Positions 1-8,869 of a stretch of DNA of 33,334 nt are shown here, in pieces; positions within the stretch are counted from its first letter, which is position 1; each line of letters opens with the position of its first letter. The DNA is taken from positions 1 to 33,334 of the forward strand of contig NZ_VOJI01000032.1 in the NCBI RefSeq assembly GCF_007923445.1, read 5' to 3'. A model generated the notes under the pieces. It had not been told where the DNA came from. It made no database searches and saw nothing but the letters and a program-made list of their open reading frames with translations. The translations under genes were made by a program, and so were the position numbers. Origin of the DNA: Puniceibacterium confluentis (GTDB taxonomy: Bacteria; Pseudomonadota; Alphaproteobacteria; Rhodobacterales; Rhodobacteraceae).

Positions 1-473
1 CGTCCCGTTGTGCGCCTCAGCGCCGCCGGTGAAGGGGGTTCTAGTGTCACCCGACAAAACCCGCAAGCGCTTTTTTCACGAAAATGCACTTTTCTTCGTT
101 CGCCCCTGCCTTTCCCCGGTTCGCACTGAATTTCCCAATGATTATGGCCACTTGATAATTTCGGTATGACGGCCGTCCTGTCGTCGACGGCGGATTTCCA
201 CGGAATCGGTGCGCGGGAACACTCGGCGGCAGGCAATTGTTTCTGCTTGTCCGCCAGTGTCGGGCGCGGGCTTCGACCTTGATCCGGACGCGAGCCGCCC
301 CTCGTGCCGCAGCCGGGTCTTCATGGCCGCCGCTGCGCGGACGGCTGTGGCGCGACGATGGCCGATGCAGCCCCGGCAGGGTCCGACCGTCACAGTGCTG
401 GTCGGCGACGCCAATGGGACGGCGTGTCAAGTTCCGGAGGCCGCCGCAGCGGCCCCCGAGGTCTGTCCTGGTC
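1..473. other. Stretch without a convincing gene
   Basis: No open frame here has a recognisable domain, a good ribosome-binding site or a convincing composition on either strand. The frames that exist are GC-driven and overlap each other. The first 90 bases change abruptly from GC-rich to a T-rich tract (GCGCTTTTTTC near 67-78), which could be the 3' end or terminator of something lying left of the window. A 6-bp inverted repeat, GGCCGC/GCGGCC, at 439-454 lies about 20 bases beyond the stop of the RTX gene and could help end its transcript, although no T run follows it. Confidence 0.5.
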
Positions 474-3400
474 TCACCCGAGAAAGATGAAGTCCTCCAC
501 GGTGAAGTCGCTGGCGCTGACGCCGGTGACGCTGATGAGGTGACCGTTGAAGCCCATCGTCACGCCGGCTTCGGTTCCATCTCCGGTGTCGATCTGCGCA
601 TCGGTGATGTTGAGCGCCTCGACCCGTCCGCGGAGCCCCTGCCCGGTCACCCCGGTCAGACGGATCTGGTCGAGCCCGTCTTCGAAGTTGAGGATCAGGT
701 CGGATTCGCCGTCGACCAGTTGGTTGAAGATGAACAGGTCTTCGCCGGCATCACCGTACATCGTGTCGTTGCCTGCACCGCCGTTGATGCTGTCATCGCC
801 CTCGCCGCCGAAGATCACGTCGTTGCGACCACCGCCGGCAAGGAAGTCGTTGCCGGCACCGCCGTCGACAGTGTCATCACCCTCGCCGCCGCCGATGTCA
901 TCGTTGCCATCTTCACCAAAGAGCATGTCCCGGCCGGTGCCGCCGCCAAGGCTGTCATCCCCGTCGCCGCCCAACACGGTGTCGTTGCCGAAGGAGGCCC
1001 CCATGGTGTCATTGCCGACGCCGCCCTGGATCTGGTCGTTGCCCGGACCGCCGTTGACGATGTCGTTGCCTTCGCCGCCGTCCATGACGTCATCGTCCTG
1101 ACCGCCGCCCATGGTGTCGTTGCCGGCGCCACCGTTCATGGTGTCGTTGCCCGGGCCACCGCCCATGTTGTCGTCGCCTGCGCCACCGTTCTCGATGTCG
1201 TTGCCCGCCGCTCCGGAAATGCTGTCATTCCCGGGACCGCCGTCGATCGAGTCGTCGCCCTCGCCCCCGGCGAGCACGTCGTCGTCACCTTGACCGCGCA
1301 GCGTGTCATTGCCCGCTTCGCCCAACAGGACATCCGCACGCGGGCCGCCGACGATCAGATCGTCACCGTCCGTCGGTGGCAGGGGCACGGCGGTCACCGT
1401 GTTGGCCGACAGGACGACTTCGTCGGTGCCCTGGGCGTCGGTGTAGCTGACAGAAACCGACATGGTCGCGCCGATATCCGCCGAGACAAGCACATAGCTG
1501 GCCGCGATGGCATCCTGAATCGCGATCCCGTCACGCCGCCACTGATAGGACAGCGTGCCCAGACCATCCTCGTCCGCCAGGGTGGAGGCGTCCGCCGTCA
1601 GGGTGTTGCCAACAATGCCGCTGCCGGTGACCTGAACCGACCCGGCAGGAAGGTCATTGACGTTGAGCACCGCGGATGTGGCGGCGCTGGTGGCGCTTTC
1701 CGCCACGCCTGCCCCGTCGGTAAAGCTGACCTGCACGGTGATGGCGCTGCCGACATCGCTCTGACCGGGAGTGTAGGTGGCAGAGGTTGCACCGCTGATC
1801 GCGGTGCCGTCGCGCAGCCACTGGTAGGAAAAGGTGCCCAGGCCGTTGGCATCACTCAGTCCTGACGTGTCCGCCGTGAGAACCGAATCCTCGGCGGCCG
1901 TGCCGGTGATGGTGGGAACGCCCTGCACCGGCGAGTTGGAGGCGGCGTCGGTCACCGTGACAGAACTGGTGCCGGTTTCAAAGCCGGTGGCCGCGGCGCT
2001 GACCGTGACGGTCTGGTCGCCATCGGCGACGTCATCGTCAATGGCTGTAACGGTGACCGTCACGCTGGATTCGCCGTCGGGAATGGTGACTTCGCTCTGC
2101 ACAGTCGCCTCTGTGGTGTCGCTGCTGGTCAGGGTGACGACCAGATCACCGGACGGCGGCGTGTTCCGGGTGATTGTCACGGTTGCGGTGCCGTCCGCCT
2201 CGCTGATCGAACCGGGGTCGACGGACAAGATCAGTGCCGGTGTCTCATTGTCGAGAACATCGACGGTTGTGACGCCGTTCAGATAGCCCTGCGCCAGTGC
2301 CGTCAGGGTCGTGGTGATGGTGCCATCCGCCAGGAAGTCATCCAGTGCCTGGATCTCGACCTCGACCGAAGCCTGCCCGTCGAGAATGGTGACCGAGTTG
2401 GGTACGGTGATTTCCGAGGTGTCGTTGCTGGCAAAGACCACTTCGAGATCACCTTCGGTGCTGCCTTCGCGGGTGATTGTCGCGGTTGCGGTATCGTTGC
2501 CAAATTCGAACATCGTGGCGCGATTGACGGATACGGTCAGCGCCGGCAGGGTCTCTTCACCGCTGACGGTCACAACCTCTTCGACCGCAAGCGAGACGGT
2601 GGCGACGGCGGTCTCGGTTTCGGCGGTCTCGCCGGTGAACGCGGTGCCGGTCAGGGTCCCGGTCTGCGACGCGTCGGCCACCATCGAGAACGGCGTCGAA
2701 GACGAGCGGTCGAACGAGATCACCGTGTCGATCACCCCATCCTCACCGGCGCCGACAATCTGGAAGGTATCGCCTTCGGGCATCGAGAAGGTCACGGTGG
2801 ACTGGCCGTCAATGTTGTCCGAGACCTGCACGTAGGTCGCCGATTCTTCCAGGACTTCGCCTTCGACCAGATCGGAACGGCCCGGCAGCAGGATACCGAG
2901 GCTGGTCACCGACTCGCTCAGGTTACCCAGACCCAGTGTATAGGTGATCAGCTCGAAGGTACTCAGATCCCAGGCACCCGGATCGATGCCCTCGCGGACC
3001 AGTTGTTCATGGCTTTCGCCCAGAACATATCGGCGCAGGTGATAGGCCGGATTGTGCGTCGTCGTGGTTGCAGCCTGTCCGTCTACCGGGGGCTCGGTGA
3101 TGTTGGCCACGGTCTTGGTAAAGGCTTCGGTCGCCGAAAGGCTGTAATCCATCACCTCGTTGCCTGATCCCTGAACCGGGTTGACATGACGGGCACCAAA
3201 GGCGTGGCCACCTTCATGCACGGCCGCCAGAGCGATCGAGGACAGCGGGTCAGATGTCCCATCCATGAACACGGCAGTGATGTTGTTGTCATTGGTGTTG
3301 AAACGGTCGATGCCCTCGTAGGCTTGCCCCAAAAGGCGGCTATTGTCGGTGCCGTCGCCATTGGAATCATAGCTCAGGTTCGCCGAACTGAAGCGGACAG

Positions 3401-4352
3401 AATGGTAATCACCTGCTTCCGGTTGCGTCTGGGTCACCTCCATGGCGATGCCGGACCGGTCAAAGATGCCCTGGACCAGCGTCACCAACGAGGCCTTCTG
3501 CGCGTCGGTAAAGACTCCCAGCGGCTCGGAGCCGTCCCTTACCGCCACAACTTCTTTCAGTGGCAGGGCGTGAAACTGACCGGTGGCGATGTAAAAGTCC
3601 TTGGGGATGGCGTTATCGAAATCCAGGAACAGGACCGGCGCCTTGGCCGGTCGGTCGACGATGACACTGATGAACTGCAGGCAGTCATCAATGGATTCGT
3701 TGACCAGCTGCACAGAGGTGGTGCCGACGCTGAGGAACGGGGTCAGGTCGAAATTGTAGATGTCCCACAGCGACCCATTGGCGCCGGAGAACAGGTTCGA
3801 CCCGACGCTGGTGCCGTTGACGGTCAGATCACCATCGGTAAAACTTTGCCCGTCGCCGACGTTCAGCGTCACACCGACCTCACCCGACTCGTATTCGATC
3901 TGACCCAGATTGATTGTGGTAAAGGATGGCCCGTCGGTGGAATCATTGCCGGCAAAAAAGGTCAGGTCACGGTTGTTGGTGTGGTCGCCATCATCATACA
4001 GCACGACAAGCGACGCCCCCTGGCCGCCCTCGCCCATTCCGTCGACGGTAAAGGTTCCGTCTTCCGCCACCAGGCTGGTGACATCGGCAAAATAACCGAT
4101 GCTGTGATCCGAGGACCAGCAGGTGTCGACCGATGTGCCCAGCCGGGTTCCGGTGACCGCGTCGCCGTTGAACGTGATCTGAGTGTCGCTGGACCCGCTG
4201 AAATTCAGCTCGCCCCAATACAGAAAGGCGGATTTGACAGTCCCGGTGACTCCCGTCAGCTCGAAGGAGGTATTGCCGTCCCTGGCATCCCCCGCTCCGG
4301 CGATGGTCCAATCGACATTTTTCACGTCAATTTGTCTTGTAAGAGCGGTCAT
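474..4352 (-). CDS. RTX-type secreted protein with metzincin protease motif
   Basis: This is a 1292-residue acidic protein, probably exported by a type I system. It has no N-terminal signal peptide, and its C-terminal part (about 996-1205) holds some 22 tandem glycine- and aspartate-rich nonapeptides (GGxGNDxxx) of the calcium-binding RTX type. A metzincin zinc site HExxHxxGxxH is complete at residues 379-389 (HEGGHAFGARH), and a Met-turn-like VMDYS follows at 400-404, so a zinc protease activity is likely. Residues 1-235 form a beta-rich N-terminal region that I cannot name. About 630-840 look like two Calx-beta-like repeats, and about 850-990 are two Ig-like repeats sharing an SYQW(L/R)RDG core. 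The start is supported by GGAGG at 4361-4365, 8 bases upstream. It lies 61 bases behind a small lipoprotein gene. No type I secretion genes are visible nearby. The RTX call is secure; protease specificity is unknown. Confidence 0.9.
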   Translation of the reverse strand: MTALTRQIDVKNVDWTIAGAGDARDGNTSFELTGVTGTVKSAFLYWGELNFSGSSDTQITFNGDAVTGTRLGTSVDTCWSSDHSIGYFADVTSLVAEDGTFTVDGMGEGGQGASLVVLYDDGDHTNNRDLTFFAGNDSTDGPSFTTINLGQIEYESGEVGVTLNVGDGQSFTDGDLTVNGTSVGSNLFSGANGSLWDIYNFDLTPFLSVGTTSVQLVNESIDDCLQFISVIVDRPAKAPVLFLDFDNAIPKDFYIATGQFHALPLKEVVAVRDGSEPLGVFTDAQKASLVTLVQGIFDRSGIAMEVTQTQPEAGDYHSVRFSSANLSYDSNGDGTDNSRLLGQAYEGIDRFNTNDNNITAVFMDGTSDPLSSIALAAVHEGGHAFGARHVNPVQGSGNEVMDYSLSATEAFTKTVANITEPPVDGQAATTTTHNPAYHLRRYVLGESHEQLVREGIDPGAWDLSTFELITYTLGLGNLSESVTSLGILLPGRSDLVEGEVLEESATYVQVSDNIDGQSTVTFSMPEGDTFQIVGAGEDGVIDTVISFDRSSSTPFSMVADASQTGTLTGTAFTGETAETETAVATVSLAVEEVVTVSGEETLPALTVSVNRATMFEFGNDTATATITREGSTEGDLEVVFASNDTSEITVPNSVTILDGQASVEVEIQALDDFLADGTITTTLTALAQGYLNGVTTVDVLDNETPALILSVDPGSISEADGTATVTITRNTPPSGDLVVTLTSSDTTEATVQSEVTIPDGESSVTVTVTAIDDDVADGDQTVTVSAAATGFETGTSSVTVTDAASNSPVQGVPTITGTAAEDSVLTADTSGLSDANGLGTFSYQWLRDGTAISGATSATYTPGQSDVGSAITVQVSFTDGAGVAESATSAATSAVLNVNDLPAGSVQVTGSGIVGNTLTADASTLADEDGLGTLSYQWRRDGIAIQDAIAASYVLVSADIGATMSVSVSYTDAQGTDEVVLSANTVTAVPLPPTDGDDLIVGGPRADVLLGEAGNDTLRGQGDDDVLAGGEGDDSIDGGPGNDSISGAAGNDIENGGAGDDNMGGGPGNDTMNGGAGNDTMGGGQDDDVMDGGEGNDIVNGGPGNDQIQGGVGNDTMGASFGNDTVLGGDGDDSLGGGTGRDMLFGEDGNDDIGGGEGDDTVDGGAGNDFLAGGGRNDVIFGGEGDDSINGGAGNDTMYGDAGEDLFIFNQLVDGESDLILNFEDGLDQIRLTGVTGQGLRGRVEALNITDAQIDTGDGTEAGVTMGFNGHLISVTGVSASDFTVEDFIFLG

Positions 4353-4413
4353 GGGTATTTCCTCCAGCAGCAGTTAGGTCAGGTTAAAATTGATTGAGTT
4401 TCGAGAAATCGGT

Positions 4414-4827
4414 TCAGCAAGTCCCGAATTGGTTTGCACTTATGTCGCATCGTTCGGCCACAAATCCTTTGCTGATGAGTTGGCCGGACAAAATCCTGCG
4501 GTCGGACGTGTTGCACCAGACTGGAACCAGGTGCCCATCAGCGGTCTTCTGACCTGCGTTGTATGCAGTACATTGCAGGTCCAGCCCGACCAGAAAGCTG
4601 TTCAGGGCTGCAACGTTTGCGGTGGATGTGTCATCCAGCCTGACCAAGGCCAGTTCCAGAATCTCGTCGCAGCAGTCCAGTTTGAACTGCAAGGGTCCAA
4701 CCACTTCAGCGACACGGCCTTGGTAAAAGTTGGCAACCATTTGCGCGTCTTGTGGCGCGGTGGAGGTCTCAATACAGCCGCCCAACAACAAAAGAGCAGC
4801 CCATATATGAGACAGGAAAGAATCCAT
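4414..4827 (-). CDS. Small cysteine-rich probable lipoprotein
   Basis: This 137-residue protein has a short hydrophobic N-terminus ending in LGGC with Cys18, which resembles a lipobox, although the segment before it lacks lysine or arginine. The mature part has seven further cysteines, with a CC pair near residue 50 and later cysteines in WCNTS, ERCDIS and the final residue. The pattern of strands, a central 'G-L-x-L-x-C' and a late 'G-F-V' vaguely recalls the staphylococcal-nuclease-like fold, but its catalytic arginine and acidic residues are not evident, so I assign no activity. A plausible promoter lies upstream (4867-4895). It may be co-transcribed with the RTX gene 61 bases downstream. 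Function unknown; that it is a real gene is moderately sure. Confidence 0.6.
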   Translation of the reverse strand: MDSFLSHIWAALLLLGGCIETSTAPQDAQMVANFYQGRVAEVVGPLQFKLDCCDEILELALVRLDDTSTANVAALNSFLVGLDLQCTAYNAGQKTADGHLVPVWCNTSDRRILSGQLISKGFVAERCDISANQFGTC

Positions 4828-4866
4828 AGCCGAAAGAACTCATTGCAGACAAAATAATGAAAATAT

Positions 4867-4895
4867 TCATACACCTTGACCAAGTTTTTCGCAAT
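4867..4895 (-). promoter_or_regulatory. Candidate sigma-70 promoter for the lipoprotein-RTX pair
   Basis: On the minus strand TTGCGA (4895-4890) and TATGAA (4872-4867) are separated by 17 bases, in an AT-rich patch unlike its surroundings. The predicted start lies about 30 bases before the ATG at 4827. This is a pattern match only. Confidence 0.4.
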
Positions 4896-5123
4896 ATTAT
4901 TCATCCCGCGCAGGGCGCCAGACGCTGCCCGATGGCGGCGCAAGCGCGCGAAACCGCGTAAACACCACGTGTTGGCTGAACTACACGCGTTTGTGATTAT
5001 CGGTCATTTAACTGTTACCGAAACCGATCAAGACACAGGAGCAAGTTTTGCGGGAACCCTGGGTCCGGCATATGGTTGAATCGCGGACGGCCGTCCGCAG
5101 TGTCTCTGTCAAAGGAACGCACG

Positions 5124-6344
5124 ATGAAAATTGCAATTCTGGGCGGCGACGGCTTTGTCGGCTGGCCGACAACCCTGCACCTGTCCGACCTGGGCCACGA
5201 CGTCCATATCGTCGACAACCTGTCGCGTCGCTGGATCGACACCGAACTGGGCGTGCAGTCGCTGACGCCGATGGATTCGATACAGGAACGCTGCCGGATC
5301 TGGCGCGATGAAACCGGGCGCAGGCTTCATTTTCATCTGCTGGATGTCGCCAAGGAATATGAACGGCTGAAGGGCTGGCTGGCGCAGGAACGTCCCGATG
5401 CCATCATCCACTTTGCCGAACAGCGCGCGGCCCCCTACTCGATGAAATCCGACCGCCACAAGGTCTACACCGTCAACAACAACACCAACGCCACACACAA
5501 CTTGCTGGCAGCGCTGGTGGAGACCGCGATAGATGCGCATCTCGTCCACCTCGGGACCATGGGCGTCTACGGATACTCCAGCGTCGGCGCCGCGATCCCC
5601 GAGGGCTACCTTGATGTCGAAGTCGAAACCCTGAGCGGCGACAAAGTCCATCAGGAGATCCTGTATCCCACCCGTCCCGGCTCGGTCTATCACATGACCA
5701 AGAGCCTCGATCAGATCCTGTTTCAATTCTATGCCCAGAACGACGGTCTGCGGATCACCGACCTGCATCAGGGAATTGTCTGGGGCACACACACCGCACA
5801 GACCCGTCTGCATGAACAACTTATCAACCGCTTCGATTACGACGGCGACTATGGCACGGTGCTGAACCGGTTCCTGATTCAGGCCGCCATCGGCTATCCG
5901 CTGACCGTGCACGGTACCGGGGGCCAGACCCGCGCCTTCATCCACATTCAGGACAGTGTCCGCTGCATCGAACTGGCGCTTGGAGATGCGCCCAAGGCCG
6001 GGGAAAGGGTGCGGATCTTCAACCAGATGACCGAGACACATCGCATTCGCGACCTGGCCCGCATCGTCTGCGATCTGACCGGAGCCAGGGCGACGTTCCT
6101 GCCCAACCCGCGCAAGGAAGCGGAAGAGAACGACCTGATCGTGCGCAACGATCAGTTCCTCAAGCTGGGATTGGAGCCGACCACGCTGGCCGACGGATTG
6201 CTGTCTGAAATGGTGGATGTCGCCCGTAAATACGCGCACAGGATCGACCGCAGCCGGGTTCCCGCCGTCTCGGCCTGGACCCGCGACCTTGCCCGGGCGG
6301 TGAACCATGACCCCGAAGGAAAAGCCCTGAAATCCGTGTCATGA
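5124..6344 (+). CDS. sqdB: UDP-sulfoquinovose synthase
   Basis: SqdB makes UDP-sulfoquinovose from UDP-glucose and sulfite, the donor for the sulfolipid SQDG. The 406-residue protein is an extended short-chain dehydrogenase: a Gly-rich NAD loop GGDGFVG at residues 7-13, the SQD1-like stretch NLSRRWIDTELG at 32-43, and a catalytic set of Thr145, Tyr189 and Lys193 (YHMTK). Length and motifs match plant SQD1 and bacterial SqdB. I place the start at the ATG at 5124 because AAAGGA stands 7 bases upstream and the protein then begins directly with the Rossmann strand MKIAILGG; an in-frame codon at 5076 would add an unrelated 16-residue tail. Its stop overlaps the next start by four bases (ATGA), so it is coupled to sqdD. 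Confidence 0.95.
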   Translation: MKIAILGGDGFVGWPTTLHLSDLGHDVHIVDNLSRRWIDTELGVQSLTPMDSIQERCRIWRDETGRRLHFHLLDVAKEYERLKGWLAQERPDAIIHFAEQRAAPYSMKSDRHKVYTVNNNTNATHNLLAALVETAIDAHLVHLGTMGVYGYSSVGAAIPEGYLDVEVETLSGDKVHQEILYPTRPGSVYHMTKSLDQILFQFYAQNDGLRITDLHQGIVWGTHTAQTRLHEQLINRFDYDGDYGTVLNRFLIQAAIGYPLTVHGTGGQTRAFIHIQDSVRCIELALGDAPKAGERVRIFNQMTETHRIRDLARIVCDLTGARATFLPNPRKEAEENDLIVRNDQFLKLGLEPTTLADGLLSEMVDVARKYAHRIDRSRVPAVSAWTRDLARAVNHDPEGKALKSVS

Positions 6345-7186
6345 CCGAAGGGGTGCGATCCGACACCGCCGCAGGCAGCCGCAACGCCTATGTGACGCTG
6401 GTGACCAACGCGGACTTTGCGCGCGGGGCCAGGGCGCTGGTCCGGTCCATCCGGCTTGGCGGCTCTCGGGAAGATATCGTGGTGATGCACACCGCGGCGC
6501 TTGCGGATACGGACCTCGCGCCGCTCAGGGCACTGGGCGCACGGCTCGTTGTCACCGATCTGCTGCCGACATCACACGCATTCAACACGGCCCACGCCCG
6601 CGACAGGCTGCACCATGTCGCGCCCTTCACCAAGGGGAGCAAACCGCCATTCCACACACCGCTCGACAATTTCGCCAAGCTGCGCCTCTGGCAGTTGGAC
6701 TATGACCGCGTGGTGTTTCTGGATGCGGACACACTGATGCTGCGCAACTGCGACCGGCTGTTCCTCTACCCCGAGTTCTGTGCCGCGCCAAATGTCTACG
6801 AAAGCCTTGCGGATTTCCACCGGATGAACTCGGGGGTGTTCACGGCACGTCCTGACCCGGCCACATTCGCACGGATGATGGCCGCGCTGGATCAGCCCGG
6901 CGCATTCTGGCAGCGCACCGACCAGACGTTTCTGCAATCGTTCTTCCCCGACTGGCACGGGCTGCCGGTGACCTACAACACCTTGCAATATGTCTGGTTC
7001 AACATGCCCGCCCTGTGGGACTGGCCCAGCGTGCATATCCTGCACTACCAATATGAAAAGCCCTGGCAGACACCGCACTCCCGGCAGGCGCAGCTTGGCC
7101 CTCTGATCGACCTCTGGCATGCCTATGCCGGTGACGGCGCGGTGCCGGAAACCGCGTCGCTGAACAATCCCACGGTTGCCCGGTGA
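6341..7186 (+). CDS. sqdD: SqdD-like glycosyltransferase of sulfolipid synthesis
   Basis: This 281-residue protein belongs to the glycogenin-like GT8 glycosyltransferase class. The metal-binding DxD motif is present as LDADT with Asp128 and Asp130, preceded by the typical DYDRVVF strand. In Rhodobacter sphaeroides the gene after sqdB is sqdD, a glycogenin-like protein proposed to transfer sulfoquinovose from UDP-sulfoquinovose. Position, family and size agree with that here. The start ATG overlaps the sqdB stop (ATGA), and its own stop overlaps the sqdC start (GTGA), which indicates one operon. No signal peptide or membrane segment is seen, so action at the cytoplasmic membrane face is likely. 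Confidence 0.88.
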   Translation: MTEGVRSDTAAGSRNAYVTLVTNADFARGARALVRSIRLGGSREDIVVMHTAALADTDLAPLRALGARLVVTDLLPTSHAFNTAHARDRLHHVAPFTKGSKPPFHTPLDNFAKLRLWQLDYDRVVFLDADTLMLRNCDRLFLYPEFCAAPNVYESLADFHRMNSGVFTARPDPATFARMMAALDQPGAFWQRTDQTFLQSFFPDWHGLPVTYNTLQYVWFNMPALWDWPSVHILHYQYEKPWQTPHSRQAQLGPLIDLWHAYAGDGAVPETASLNNPTVAR

Positions 7187-8058
7187 AGGTCGCGCTCACC
7201 GGGGCGACCGGTCTGGTCGGACATTGGATCGCCCGTGGCCTGAAGGGTGCAGGGCATGAGGTTGTGGCGCTCGGGCGTCGAGCTGCGCCGATCCCGGACA
7301 TTGCGTTCCTGCCCTACGATCTGGACGGACCGCCACCGGCGCTTGGGGGATGTGACGCGCTTGTCCATGCCGCGTTTTCCCATATTCCCGGCCATTACCG
7401 CGGAGGCGAAGGCGACGACCCGGAGGGTTTCGTGCGGCGCAACCTGGACGCGACGCTGCGCCTGTTCGAGGCCGCCACGGGGCTGGAGCGGATCATTTTT
7501 CTGTCGTCGCGTGCGGTGTACGGAGATTATCCGCCCGGAACCCGGCTGCACGAGGATTTGCCACCCCGACCCGACACCCTGTACGGCCGCGTCAAACGCG
7601 ACGCGGAAACCGCGCTGAAACATCTGGACGGCCCCTGCACCATCAGCCTGCGCGCCACGGGGGTGTATGGCGCGGCGCCACCGGGACAAGCGCACAAATG
7701 GCACGATCTGTTTTGCCGTTTTCAGGCCGGGGAACCGCTGGCCCCGCGCATTGGCACCGAAGTCCATGCAGAGGACCTCGCCCAGGCCGTGCACCTGCTG
7801 CTGACAACGCCGCGCGAAAACTGCGGCCACGATGTCTACAACCTGTCCGACTTCCCCCTTGACCGCCGCGACCTGCTGCGCCGCTATGCGCGCCTTGCCG
7901 GCGTGGCCGGACAACTGCCCCCTGCCGCAGACCCCACAAGTGTCAGCGCAATGGCCACGGACAGGCTCCGTGCCCTGGGCTGGCGTCCGGGGGGGCTGCG
8001 CGCCTTTCCGGCACGGCTGGCGGCAATGGTCACGTCCGGATCGGGAAATACACCCTGA
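7183..8058 (+). CDS. sqdC: NAD-dependent epimerase/reductase-like protein SqdC
   Basis: This 291-residue protein is a Rossmann-fold epimerase/dehydratase relative. It opens with MKVALTGATGLVG, a GxxGxxG dinucleotide loop, and carries SSRAVYG and an active-site pair in YGRVK. It is the third gene of the sqdBDC operon, as in Rhodobacter sphaeroides, where SqdC affects which sulfoquinovosyl product accumulates; its exact reaction is not settled. The start is a GTG at 7183 overlapping the sqdD stop by four bases; the protein begins correctly only there. The gene ends 20 bases from the convergent znuB stop. Confidence 0.88.
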   Translation: MKVALTGATGLVGHWIARGLKGAGHEVVALGRRAAPIPDIAFLPYDLDGPPPALGGCDALVHAAFSHIPGHYRGGEGDDPEGFVRRNLDATLRLFEAATGLERIIFLSSRAVYGDYPPGTRLHEDLPPRPDTLYGRVKRDAETALKHLDGPCTISLRATGVYGAAPPGQAHKWHDLFCRFQAGEPLAPRIGTEVHAEDLAQAVHLLLTTPRENCGHDVYNLSDFPLDRRDLLRRYARLAGVAGQLPPAADPTSVSAMATDRLRALGWRPGGLRAFPARLAAMVTSGSGNTP

Positions 8059-8082
8059 GTGTCCCGTCAGCGCGGGCTCAGG
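8054..8082. terminator. Hairpin between convergent sqdC and znuB
   Basis: CCTGAG (8054-8059) pairs with CTCAGG (8077-8082), and inside it CCCG (8063-8066) pairs with CGGG (8073-8076). The structure spans both stop codons of the convergent genes. No T tract follows on either side, so terminator function in either direction is only a possibility. Confidence 0.35.
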
Positions 8083-8869
8083 CGCGCCGTATGCTGCGTA
8101 CCACCGTCGTCAGGGCAAAGATCAGCGCTGCTACACAGACCATCGACGGCCCGGCGGGCGTGTCGAGCAGGAATGCCCCCTGCAACCCGCCCAGCGCCGC
8201 CAGCCCCCCAAGTCCGGCGGCCAGCACCGCCATCCGCTCGGGTGTTGTGCTGAGGGCCCGGGCCGCCGCGGCGGGAATGATCAACATCGCGCCGATCAGC
8301 AGCGCGCCCACCACCTTGATCGCCACGGCCACGACAATCGCCAGGGCCAGCGTCAGCACCAACTGCTCGCGGCGCGGATCGATTCCGGCGGACCAGGCCA
8401 GATCTTCGGACAGGGTCGACAACAGCAGCGGCTGCCAGCGCGCCCGGAGCAGCGCCAGCACAATGGCCGCACCACCCCAGATCACCAGCAGATCCATCCG
8501 GGACACCGCCAGGATATCTCCGAACAGATAGGCGGACAGATCAATGCGCACCCCCGGCACAAAGGTCACCGCCACCAGACCGAAGGCCAGTGACGCATGC
8601 GCCAACACTCCCAGCAGCGTGTCCATGCCGTAGCCCCGGCCGGACAGCGACGACACCGTCAGCGCCATGGCCAGAGCCACGGCCAGCGCCCCGGCAAAGA
8701 CCGACAGCGACAGGGCCAGGGACAACACCACGCCCAGAATCGCCGCATGTGCGGTTGCGTCGCCAAAATAGGCCATCCGCCGCCAGACCACGAAACAGCC
8801 CAGCGGCGCGGCGGCCAGCGCCACGCCAACCCCGGCCAGCGCGGCGCGGATCAGAAAATCGTCCAGCAT
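8078..8869 (-). CDS. znuB: Zinc ABC transporter membrane subunit
   Basis: ZnuB forms the membrane channel of the high-affinity zinc importer. The 263-residue product is strongly hydrophobic, with about eight transmembrane stretches, and shows family-typical text such as GCFVVWRRMAYFGDATAHAA near the N-terminus and LLIGAMLIIPAAAAR near residue 200. The start at 8869 is chosen because it begins MLDDFL directly before the first membrane segment and overlaps the znuC stop by one base (TGATG). It is the last gene of the zur-znuC-znuB operon. Confidence 0.93.
   Translation of the reverse strand: MLDDFLIRAALAGVGVALAAAPLGCFVVWRRMAYFGDATAHAAILGVVLSLALSLSVFAGALAVALAMALTVSSLSGRGYGMDTLLGVLAHASLAFGLVAVTFVPGVRIDLSAYLFGDILAVSRMDLLVIWGGAAIVLALLRARWQPLLLSTLSEDLAWSAGIDPRREQLVLTLALAIVVAVAIKVVGALLIGAMLIIPAAAARALSTTPERMAVLAAGLGGLAALGGLQGAFLLDTPAGPSMVCVAALIFALTTVVRSIRRA

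Noticed and set aside
730-1360. Short DNA repeats suggesting a CRISPR array or satellite
   Set aside because: The period is 27 bases and encodes RTX nonapeptides; there are no unique spacers.
237-1865. Long plus-strand open frame (542 codons) opposite the RTX repeats
   Set aside because: It is the antisense of the RTX and Ig-like repeats; the repeated valine/alanine-rich pattern mirrors the nonapeptides, and there is no ribosome-binding site.
5109-6308. Minus-strand frame of 399 codons opposite sqdB
   Set aside because: It is antisense to a clear SqdB with catalytic residues and has no recognisable domain.
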